From contig NC_092642.1 of NCBI RefSeq assembly GCF_039555335.1, forward strand, positions 24,836,262-24,900,261: a stretch of 64,000 bases of DNA. Reading direction: 5' to 3'. Source of the stretch: Amphiura filiformis. Taxonomy: Eukaryota > Echinodermata > Ophiuroidea > Amphilepidida > Amphiuridae. Positions within the stretch are counted from its first letter, which is position 1. Each line of letters begins with the position of its first letter. Made by a program: the position numbers and the translations under genes. Positions 38,801-51,259 of this stretch are shown piece after piece. A model generated the notes under the pieces. The model did not search any database. It worked only from the letters and a program-made list of their open reading frames with translations, and had not been told where the DNA came from.

Positions 38801-41800
38801 ATTCTAATATTTGTCCAATTTAGATGAAAATTAGTATATGTGATCTTGATATGATTCAAAATATATTGGAGGTCATTTCAAGGTCACCAGAAGTCAATTA
38901 AAGGTCAAAAGGGCTCAAATTACAAAGTTTATTCAATTTGAATGAAAATTAGTATATGTTATGTGGATATGATGCAAAATGTGGTGAAGGTCATTTCAAG
39001 GTCATCAGATGTCATTTCAAGGTCACGGCTAGACTTCGCAGCCTTACTAAGGATGCAATATATCTAGTTTCTTTCTTCTTCTTCTTCTTCTTAGTCTAGC
39101 CGAGCGGCGGCTGGTCTCCTGTTTCTTGGCGTTTCTTTCTTCTTCTTCTTCTTCTTCTTCTTCTTCTTCTTCTTCTTCTTCTTCTTCTTCTTTCTGTCAA
39201 CATTTAACATAATTTGCTCTAGCTCCTTTATTATTTGACCGATTATGACCAAACTTGGGCACAAGCTCCACTACCCCAGCTTTTACATTTGACCAGACCC
39301 CTTTGGGGTCAAACGTCATCATGAGTAATTTTGGCTAAAAATGTGATTTTTACCAAAAATGCTTCTTCTCCTACAAATTACATGGTACAGTAATGAGATT
39401 TATACATTGACCTTGGCTATAGCCGGTGCCTATGGGGTCCTCACAGATTTGGGGTCAAAGGTCATTAAGGTGGTAATTCCGGCACATAACCAAATACCTT
39501 CAAAATGCTTCTTTTCCTACAGATTCTATGGTACAGAGATGCGACTGACACATATGCATTGACATTAGTTGGTGTCTATGGGGTCCTCACAGATTTTGAG
39601 TTCAAGGTCATACAGGGGACAAAAATGGTTGATCACTGAAAATCACTTTAAAATTCAATATTGTCTGCATATTACGTGCTGTGATCATCCGAATAATGCC
39701 AAAAGGGCTCTAGCATTATGTTCATATACGATTGTAATCAGATTTGGCTTAAACATGGAGGAGGGGTCTGTTTTGGGGTCAAAAGGGTAAAATTCTAAAG
39801 TTTGTCCGATTGAAATGAAAATTAGTATATGTGATCTTGATATGATTCAAAATATATTGGAGGTCATGTCAAGGTCAGCAGAGGTCAACCAAAGGTCAAA
39901 AGGGGTCAAGTTCTAAAGTTTGTCCAAGTTAAATGAAAATTAGTGTATGTGATCTTGATATGATTCAAAATATAATGGATGTCATTTCAAGGTCACCAGA
40001 GGTCAACCAAAGGTCAAAAGGGGTCAAATTGCAAAGTTTGTTCAATTTGCATGGAAATTAGTATACGTTATGTGGATATGATGCAAAATATGTGGTGAAG
40101 GTCATTTCCAGGTCATCAGAGGTCATTTCAAGGTCACGGCTAGACTTCGCAGCCTTACTAAGGATGCAATATATCTAGTTCTTCTTCTTCTTTCTGTCAA
40201 CATTTAACATAATTTGCTCTAGCTCCTTTATTATTTGACCGATTATGACCAAACTTGGGCGCAAGCTCCACTACCCCAGCCTTTACATTTGACATGACCC
40301 ATTTGGGGTCAAACGTCATGCATGAGTAATTTTGGCTAAAAATGTGATTTTTACCAAAAATGCTTCTTCTCCTACAGATCACATGGTACAGTAATGAGAT
40401 TTATACATTGACCTTGGCTATAGCCGGGGCCTATGGGGTCCTCACAGATTTGGGGTCAAAGGTCATTAAGGGGTATTTCCGGCACATAACCAAATACCTT
40501 CAAAATGCTTCTTTTCCTACAGATTCTATGGTACAGAGATGCGACTGACACATATGCATTGACATTAGTTGGTGTCTATGGGGTCCTCACAGATTTTGAG
40601 TTCAAGGTCAAACAGGGGACAAAAATGGTTGATTACTGAAAATCACTTTAAAATTCAATATTTTCTGCATATTACGTGCTGTGATCATCAGAATAATGCC
40701 AAAAGGGCTCTAGCATTATGTTCATATACGATTGTAATCAGATTTGGCTTAAACATGGAGGAGGGGTCTGTTTTGGGGTCAAAAGGGGTAAAATTCTAAA
40801 GTTTGTCCAATTTAAATGAAAATTAGCATATGTGATCTTGATATGATTCAAAATATATTGGAGGTCATTTCAAGGTCACCAGAGGTCAACGAAAGGTCAA
40901 AAGGGGTCAAATTCTAATATTTTTCCAATTTAGATGAAAATTAGTATATGTGATCTTGATATGATTCAAAATATATTGGAGGTCATTTCAAGGTCACCAG
41001 AAGTCAACTAAAGGTCAAAAGGGGTCAAATTACAAAGTTTATTCAATTTGAATGAAAATTAGTATATGTTATGTGGATATGATGCAAAATGTGGTGAAGG
41101 TCATTTCAAGGTCATCAGTTGTCATTTCAAGGTCACGGCTAGACTTCGCAGCCTTACTAAGGATACAATATATCTAGTTCTTCTTCTTCTTCTTCTTCTT
41201 TCTGTCAACATTTAACATAATTTGCTCTAGCTCCTTTATTATTTGACCGATTATGACCAAACTTGGGCACAAGCTCCACTACCCCAGCCTTTACATATGA
41301 CCAGACCCCTTTGGGGTCAAACGTCATCATGAGTAATTTTGGCTAAAATGTGATTTTTACCAAAAATGCTTCTTCTCCTACAAATTATATGGTACAGTAA
41401 TGAGATTTATACATTGACCTTGGCTATAGCCGGTGCCTATGGGGTCCTCACAGATTTGGGGTCAAAGGTCATTAAGGTGGTAATTCCGGCACATAACCAA
41501 ATACCTTCAAAATGCTTCTTTTCCTACAGATTCTATGGTACAGAGATGCGACTGACACATATGCATTGACATTAGTTGGTGTCTATGGGGTCCTCACAGA
41601 TTTTGAGTTCAAGGTCATACAGGGGACAAAATGGTTGATCACTGAAAATCACTTTAAAATTCAATATTGTCTGCATATTACGTGCTGTGATCATCCGAAT
41701 AATGCCAAAAGGGCTCTAGCATTATGTTCATATACGATTGTAATCAGATTTGGCTTAAACATGGAGGAGGGGTCTGTTTTGGGGTCAAAGGGGTAAAATT

Positions 41801-44800
41801 CTAAAGTTTGTCCAATTTAAATGAAAATTAGTATATGTGATCTTGATATGATTCAAAATATATTGGAGGTCATTTCAAGGTCACCAGAGGTCAACGAAAG
41901 GTCAAAAGGGGTCAAATTCTAATATTTGTCCAATTTAGATGAAAATTAGTATATGTGATCTTGATATGATTCAAAATATATTGGAGGTCATTTCAAGGTC
42001 ACCAGAGGTCAACTAAAAGGTCAAAAGGGTCAAATTACAAAGTTTATTCAATTTGAATGAAAGTTAGTATATGTTATATGGATATGATGCAAAATGTGGT
42101 GAAGGTCATTTCAAGGTCATCAGATGTCATTTCAAGGTCACGGCTAGACTTCGCAGCCTTACTAAGGATGCAATATATCTAGTTCTTCTTCTTCTTTCTG
42201 TCAACATTTGATATAATTTGCTATAGCTCCTTCATTATTTGACCGATTATGACCAAACTTGCGCACAAGCTCAACTACCCCAGCCTTTACATATGACATG
42301 ACCCATTTGGGGTCAAACGTCACGCATGAGTAATTTTGGCTAAAAATGTGATTTTTACCAAAAATGCTTCTTCTCCTACAGATTACATGGTAGAGTATCG
42401 AGATTTGGACATTTACCTTGGCTATAGCCGGGGCCTATGGGGTCCTCACAGATTTGGGGTCAAAGGTCATTAAGGGGTATTTCCGGCACATAACCAAATA
42501 CCTTCAAAATGCTTCTTTTCCTACATATTCTATGGTACAGAGATGCGACTGACACATATGCATTGACATCAGTTGGTGTCTATGGGGTCCTCACAGATTT
42601 TGAGTTCAAGGTCAAACAGGGGACAAAAATGGTTGATTACTGAAAATCACTTTAAAATTCAATATTTTCTGCATATTACGTGCTGTGATCATCAGAATAA
42701 TGCCAAAAGGGCTCTAGCATTATGTTCATATACGATTGTAATCAGATGTGGCTTAAACATGGAGGAGGGGTCTGTTTTGGGGTCAAAAGGGGTAAAATTC
42801 TAAAGTTTGTCCAATTTAAATGAAAATTAGTATATGTGATCTTGATATGATTCAAAATATATTGGAGGTCATTTCAAGGTCACCAGAGGTCAACGAAAGG
42901 TCAAAGGGGGTCAAATTCTAATATTTGTCCAATTTAGATGAAAATTAGTATATGTGATCTTGATATGATTCAAAATATATTGGAGGTCATTTCAAGGTCA
43001 CCAGAGGTCAACTAAAAAAGGTCAAAAGGGGTCAAATTACAAAGTTTATTCAATTTGAATGAAAATTAGTATATGTTATATGGATATGATGCAAAATGTG
43101 GTGAAGGTCATTTCAAGGTCATCAGATGTCATTTCAAGGTCACGGCTAGACTTCGCAGCCTTACTAAGGATGCAATATATCTAGTTCTTACACAGCCGTG
43201 ACGTTAGTCACGGCTGTGTCTTTTTTCTTACAGGTTCTTTCTTCTTTCTTCTTTCTTTCTTCTTCTTTCTGCCGACCACTACATTTGCTCTAGCACTTAC
43301 ATGCTTGTACCGATTTTGACCTAACTTGGTCACAACCATCATTGACCATGCCCCTACATGTCACATGAAACTCGTGGGGTCAAAGGTCACGCTAGGGTCA
43401 TAGGGGTCAAAAACGTGATTTCAACTCAAAATGCTTCTTCTCCTACAGATTACGTATGACGGTGACCCCACTTGCACACATGCATTGCTATTACCCAGTG
43501 TCTATGGGGTCCTCACAGATTTGGGGTCAAAGGTCATTAAAGGGTCACTTCCGGTATAAAACGAAAAACCTTCAACAATTTTTATTTGCTAAGAAAAACA
43601 TAGGACAGTAACGGTATGTTCACACATAAATTGTAGTTACCCTGTGTATATGTGGTATTTTTTATTTAGGGTCAAAGGTCATTAAGGGCCACTTCCGGTA
43701 CAAAACGAAATACCTTTAAAATGCTTCTTCTCCCACAAATTACGTAGGACAGTAACACCACTTGCATACATGCATTGTTATTACCCAGTGTATATGGGGT
43801 CCTCACAGATTTGGGGTCAAAGGTCATTAAGGGGTCACTTCCGGTATAAAACGAAAAACCTTCAATTTTTTTTTATTTGCTAAGAAAAACATAGGACAGT
43901 AACGGTATGTTCACACATGAATTGTGGGTACCCAATTCATATGTGGTATTTTTTATTTGGGGTCAAATGTCATTAAGGGGTCACTTCCGGTCTGAGACGA
44001 AAAACCTTCAAAATGCCCCTTCTGCCACAAGTAACAGCAAAGTGGTGCCACATGCACCCATGCATTGACATTAGCCAATGTCTATGACCGTTTTCATATA
44101 TTTTGGGGTCAAAGGTCATTAGGGGTAACAACACGGCTGTGTTCGTGGGTTAGACCACAGCTTAGTCTAGTTCTTCTTCTTTCTGTCAACATTTGATATA
44201 ATTTGCTATAGCTCCTTCATTATTTGACCGATTATGACCAAACTTGCGCACAAGCTCAACTACCCCAGCCTTTACATATGACATGACCCATTTGGGGTCA
44301 AACGTCACGCATGAGTAATTTTGGCTAAAAATGTGATTTTTACCAAAATGCTTCTTCTCCTACAGATTACATGGTAGAGTATCGAGATTTGGACATTTAC
44401 CTTGGCTATAGCCGGGGCCTATGGGGTCCTCACAGATTTGGGGTCAAAGGTCATTAAGGGGTTATTTCCGGCACATAACCAAATACCTTCAAAATGCTTC
44501 TTTTCCTACATATTCTATGGTACAGAGATGCGACTGACACATATGCATTGACATCAGTTGGTGTCTATGGGGTCCTCACAGATTTTGAGTTCAAGGTCAA
44601 ACAGGGGACAAAAATGGTTGATTACTGAAAATCACTTTAAAATTCAATATTTTCTGCATATTACGTGCTGTGATCATCAGAATAATGCCAAAAGGGCTCT
44701 AGCATTATGTTCATATACGATTGTAATCAGATGTGGCTTAAACATGGAGGAGGGGTCTGTTTTGGGGTCAAAAGGGGTAAAATTCTAAAGTTTGTCCAAT

Positions 44801-46168
44801 TTAAATGAAAATTAGTATATGTGATCTTGATATGATTCAAAATATATTGGAGGTCATTTCAAGGTCACCAGAGGTCAACGAAAGGTCAAAAGGGGTCAAA
44901 TTCTAATATTTGTCCAATTTAGATGAAAATTAGTATATGTGATCTTGATATGATTCAAAATATATTGGAGGTCATTTCAAGGTCACCAGAGGTCAACTAA
45001 AAGGTCAAAGGGGTCAAATTACAAAGTTTATTCAATTTGAATGAAAATTAGTATAGGTTATATGGATATGATGCAAAATGTGGTGAAGGTCATTTCAAGG
45101 TCATCAGATGTCATTTCAAGGTCACGGCTAGACTTCGCAGCCTTACTAAGGATGCAATATATCTAGTTCTTCTTCTTCTTTCTGTCAACATTTGATATAA
45201 TTTGCTATAGCTCCTTCATTATTTGACCGATTATGACCAAACTTTGCACAAGCTCAACTACCCCAGCCTTTACATATGACATGACCCATTTGGGGTCAAA
45301 CGTCACGCATGAGTAATTTTGGCTAAAAATGTGATTTTTACCAAAAATGCTTCTTCTCCTACAGATTACATGGTAGAGTATCGAGATTTGGACATTTACC
45401 TTGGCTATAGCCGGGGCCTATAGGGTCCTCACAGATTTGGGGTCAAAGGTCATTAAGGGGGTATTTCCGGCACATAACCAAATACCTTCAAAATGCTTCT
45501 TTTCCTACAGATTCTACGGTACAGAGATGCGACTGACACATATGCATTGACATCAGTTGGTGTCTATGGGGTCCTCACAGATTTTGAGTTCAAGGTCAAA
45601 CAAAAAAAAAAAATGGTTGATTACTGAAAATCACTTTAAAATTCAATATTTTCTGCATATTACGTGCTGTGATCATCAGAATAATGCCAAAAGGGCTCTA
45701 GCATTATGTTCATATACGATTGTAATCAGATTTGGCTTAAACATGGAGGGGTCTGTTTTGGGGTCAAAAGGGGTAAAATTCTAAAGTTTGTCCAATTTAA
45801 ATGAAAATTAGTATAATTTATGTGATCTTGATATGATTCAAAATATATTGGAGGTCATTTCAAGGTCACCAGAGGTCAACGAAAGGTCAAAAGGGGTCAA
45901 ATTCTAAAGTTTGTCCAATTTAGATGAAAATTAGTATATGTGATCTTGATATGATTCAAAATATATTGGAGGTCATTTCAAGGTCACCAGAGGTCAACTA
46001 AAGGTCAAAAGGGGTCAAATTACAAAGTTTATTCAATTTGAATGAAAATTAGTATATGTTATGTGGATATGATGCAAAATGTGGTGAAGGTCATTTCAAG
46101 GTCATCAGATGTCATTTCAAGGTCACGGCTAGACTTCGCAGCCTTACTAAGGATGCAATATATCTAGT

Positions 46169-46212
<44 letters not shown>

Positions 46213-49200
46213 TCCTTCTTTTCTTTTCTTTTCTTTTCTTTTCTTTTCTTTTCTTTTCTTGTCTTTTCTTTTCTTTTTTTTCTTCTCTTTTCTTTTCTTT
46301 TCTTTTCTTTTCTTTTCTTTCTTTTCTTTTCTTTCTTTCTTCGTTATTTTAGCTTCCTTCATTCTTCCTGTACCCTTACGATTTTTATCGTCTTCGTAAC
46401 CCTTATTTTTTTTTCTTTAACCCATCTACCGTAAACGTTCGCCTAATGGCGCTTTTGGATTCTTAGAAATGTGAGAGCGCCATCCTTGTAAAATCTCAAC
46501 AGCATTAAGGATACGTGTATGTTAAATTGAGCAACCTGGACATAATGCCTCAGAAAAAATATCGTGACATGACCCAATACTTTAGGTCACTAGGTTAGTT
46601 GCTAGAGCAGCAAATGTTTTGGGGTTTCTTCAGGTATTCTTTCTCAAAGTGCCATTGGACTTAATTTGTAAATCGCTTCATACGTTATACCTAACTCATT
46701 TTGGTAAATCTTTTTATAACATTGTAATTTCTTCATATTTTTTAATATTCTTCAGTTCATAATTACACCCTTCTATTGTCTGACCCGTTAGCTCAGTCGG
46801 TAGAGGGTGCGCCTTGAATGGTGAATGGTACTTGTTCGAATCTTGATTTCTGCCCCCACTTTTATGTGAAGAAGGGTTAAGAAATGTTTTTGGATTTTGT
46901 TCCCATTTTACGAACGAATATTGTGATTTTTTTTAAATTTAATTTTAATTTTCTTATTTTTTTAGATAAATAGGCACTTCGAACAAACGGCAACAAAAAC
47001 CGCTGACAAAATTTGCTCCACCTGCTACCTATCAATGCGTGATATATTCCACTACATTTAACAGTTAAATGACCTTTGAAAAATAGAACGGCCTCAATGT
47101 TTCAAATTGTGTAACTACATTACTTTATTCATTTATGCATTATAAATGATCAGCTATTTTTTCTTTTCTTAAAAGAATCGAACCCAAGTAGATCAGACCA
47201 TTGATCATATAATTATCAGCCCACGAAGTAGTTACGTAACTCCGTGATGGTATCGGAACCAAGCACTGTTCGTATGGCGATCATTACGATCACGCTATTT
47301 TGGTATGCCTTTTTGTGTACTGATTGTTTCGATCGTGGTTCATTACTTAAGGGCTGGGGTATGAACGTTTGGACAGTATTTATTTTTGGACATTAGAGCA
47401 CATCAGACATATCGAATTGCATTCTGAATACGAAGAATGTCCTTCTGATATCAAATAATTTTGATTTTTTGAAATTCGCAATGTAATACACATTTTATGG
47501 CAAATCATTAAAATTGATATTTTGATATTTAACAGTACTTGAAGTAAACTTTATAAATCTGATGATTTATACTTAAAGTGTATGTAGGTGGGATGAAAAG
47601 CCGACGATCAATTGAACATTTTGACCTTTTGTATTGAAGATATGGATTTTTTTCCCAAAACACCAAAAAAAATTAGGTCTTTTGGAAAAAAAATCCATAT
47701 CTTCAATATGAAAGGTCAAAATTTTCAATTGACCGTCGGCTTTTCCTCCGTGCTACATACACTTTAAGAATATATCATTAGATTTATACAATTAACTGTT
47801 TTATATCAAAAATTTGAAAAATATCAATTTTTTATAATTTGTCATAAAATTTGTATTATATTGTGATTTTCAAAAATGAAAATTATTTGATATCAGAAAG
47901 ACATGCTTCGTATTCAGAATGCAATTCGATAGGTCTGAGGTGCTCTCATGTCCCACAAAAAATACTGTCGAAACGCAATAAACGCTCATTTGGATCCCTT
48001 AAGCGCATGATCCCGTTGACATAGTAACATTACGTAACTTCGATACCGGGCTTCGATACTGAATAGTTGTTGAGTGCACATAATATGGAAAGCCATTGGG
48101 GTATTGTGTGCCTTCCAAAGTGCCTTATAACATGTTCTCATTGAGCGTGTTTATAGTGGGAGCAGATGTGCGGTACATTGCGGTACAATTTCTACCCGGT
48201 TAGAGATTATCCGGATAATTGCCCACTATAAACACTAGCAGTATATGTATGTACGGTACATCGATATCCTTCTCAACCGAAGGATATTGTTGCGAGATAT
48301 TCCCACTATAAACACACCAGTATAAATTGTGTGCGGTATTACCGGAAGTAGGAGCTTCTTCATGATGCGTAGGATGCGCGCAGGACATTCGAAACGATTC
48401 TCACCCCCAAGAGTTATCAAAACAGAAGCTACATGTTCACCGCCATGATCATATTGTTGAATGGGCTGTTTATAGCTCGCGCCACAATATTTACACATTC
48501 CCCGTGTGACCTCGGGGTCATTGCAAATGTGCGGTAATGTTAGTTGGTATATAATTTGTGCGGTAACTGTGTCCCACTATAAACAGCAAGAGTATCGGTA
48601 CATATACAAGGATTATCGTGTACGGTATACTCAAAATGCGGTATATTCACTATAAACACGCTCATTGTGTTGTGGAATCCTAGCCAGTATTCAATGATAG
48701 CTATAGAGGCCTTGCGTTTATCGATTGGCTCCAAACAAAGGATTTGAACCGTGTTTCTTACCCGTAATCATGGTGCAGTGCAGTCCATTCAATCAAATGT
48801 TGTCATCAACCTATTTGATCGTAGTGCATTTTGTTATGTGTGAGACGAACTGTCGCGGTAGATGCAATCATGCATGCTTTTGTTGAATGCATTTGAGTAG
48901 TCCGCCATATTTACGGGATGATATGTCATATGCACAGCCTCTATTCAGTTGGTCATTGTATGATTTTGTTCGTTCACTCATTCAAATTTATTTATATCAT
49001 TTGAAGACAGAAGTCGTGTTCACACAGTCGGACTTAAATCACTTATTACCGGTCTTAAATTACGTCGGTAATAGTATCGGATATAAGTGGCAGTGTGAAT
49101 TAGCGTCGGATATAACTATATCCGACGTAATGTGCTTTAAATCCGACAATTTGTTCACACTGTCGGACTTAAATTACGTCGGTAATAGTATCGGATATAA

Positions 49201-51225
49201 GTGGCAGTGTGAATGAGCGTCGGATATAAAAAACATTACTATATCCGACGTAATGTGCTTTAAATCCGAAAATTTAAGGCTGAAGATGACCAGGGTTAAG
49301 AGCTGTTAAGACCGATCGAAACGTTACGTCCGGTAATAGTAATTACGTGTGGACATGCAGCACTATTGGGCTGTCGGATATAACTGTGAGCGTGTTTATA
49401 GTGAGCCAGATTATCCGGTATTTAGCGTATAAGTACATCTTATACGGTATTGGTCGCCACTATAAACAGACCAATAGCGCTATTTGCCGCACATATTATA
49501 CGGAACTGATATCCTTCGATATCGATGGATATTGCAGTATATTTATTCCGTATACGGCCACTATAAACAGACAGGGATTAACGATACCGTTATTCAAGGA
49601 AGTGGAGCAGGGTTATATAACTCTCCGAGCTCAAATTTGTCACTGTAATAACATATCACCTATAAAATATGGTACGGTACTGTGGCAAAAATGTTAAAAA
49701 ATAGGCCGGTATCGTTTCGACGGCAAACTGTTTGAAATTGGCACCATATCCGTGTCTCCCACGTTGCATTGCGGTGACCTCGAACACGCTGAGTTCAACC
49801 ACCTCGGATTCAGAATAGCGCTATTTGTTGCCACTATAAACAGCCGAGATAACGGATAAGTCACATTCCATCCTAATCCCATATGCGTATAAGGATACCG
49901 TATAAATACCGTACACCACTATAAACACGCTCTGTGTGAGTATATCACTCGCGCAAAATTTTAAGCACAGTCATAGCCCGGGAGTCATAGGCGTAGATCC
50001 CGGGGGATGGGGGGGTAAATCCCCCAATATTTTGCCAGGGGATGGTCCATACAATCACCCCCCAATGTTGACGCCTGATAATGGGTTTCTGACCAAATTA
50101 ACCTCATATTTGCCCATTTTTTGCCCCAAAAGTGCACATTTTCGCGCGCTTCAATTTATTCTACTTTTACACCATTATTTCATCAGTTTAGCTTCTAAAT
50201 TACAAAAATTTTCACGCGCTTCGCGCACAATTGAACCAGAAACTTATTCTGTCGCCAAAAGGTGCTGGATTGACTATACTTGAAATGCTTTTAAAACTCC
50301 ATCCCCCCAATGTCAAAAAGAAATCTACGCCACTGAGCAGAGTAATTTACTGCGTGATGTCATCATGGCTGCAGCTGCAAATATTAATATAAATAAACGC
50401 AATAGAGGGGTCAATTGGAATGACGATGAAACATTGGCTATCCTCAAAATTTGGAGAGACACGGAAAGTATTTCTGGGATAAAAAAAAAGCTTTGGGAGG
50501 AGATAGCCACGCTATTACATGACAAGGGGATTCCCCATACGGTCGGGGAGCAGATACATGCTAAGATAAAGGCACTGAAAACTCTCCATCGCACCCTCCA
50601 TGATCGGGTGAAAAGTTCAGGCGCAGGAGCAATTAACCATCCTTATTGGGATGACCTACACGAGTTTCTAAGGGGGGGGTAGCAAATGTAAACCCTCCAG
50701 AGGGTTCAGGGGCAGTATGGCCCTGGATGTAGATGGAGATGAAATTTATTAAGCCATAAACATGATAACAGAAAGGTATGCAATTGGATTTATAAGATGA
50801 TTAGGGGGGGGTCCGAAATATACGGAAAGAAAAATAGGGGTGTCATAAAATATTTTTGATGACCAAAATGTAGGGAGTCAAAACACAACATGACTACAGA
50901 TAGTGTGTTTATTTTATTCAAAAAGACTGATGCCTGTTTGGGGGTGCAAACGGTGGGGGGGTCATAAAATCTTTGCTGCCGAAATAGGGGAAGTCGCAAT
51001 TTTATTGAAGCCGAGTTTTTGTAAATTTGGGACCCCCCAAGAAAAAAATAGCATGATGATGGGAGTCATTTTATTTTTTATTTTGTCATTTTTCAAAGAT
51101 GTCCACCAGGGCCTACATGTATAAAATGCGATATAGAGCTAAGTCTACTGTAAAATGGGACTACTTTGTCAAACTATAATAATAATAATAATAACAACAA
51201 CAACAACAACAACAACAACAATAAC

Positions 51226-51259
<34 letters not shown>

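Noticed and set aside
22940..41569. A ~62-67-residue hydrophobic frame (MLLLLQITWYS...) in many units
   Set aside because: Same reason: satellite repetition, variable ends, CTACAG repeats, no conserved stop.
23149..45784. A ~75-residue frame (MVSMGSSQILSSRS...) recurring in most GGTCA units
   Set aside because: It recurs because the DNA units are near-identical; the frame is disrupted in several units and has no domain or codon bias. Not supported as a gene.
22426..46169. CRISPR-like array from repeated hairpins
   Set aside because: The repeat-plus-spacer geometry is irregular, the spacers are CTT microsatellites, and the host is an animal genome.
46056..46362. Phe/Ser-rich and Lys/Glu-rich frames on the two strands
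   Set aside because: Translation of the CTTT/CTTTT microsatellite.
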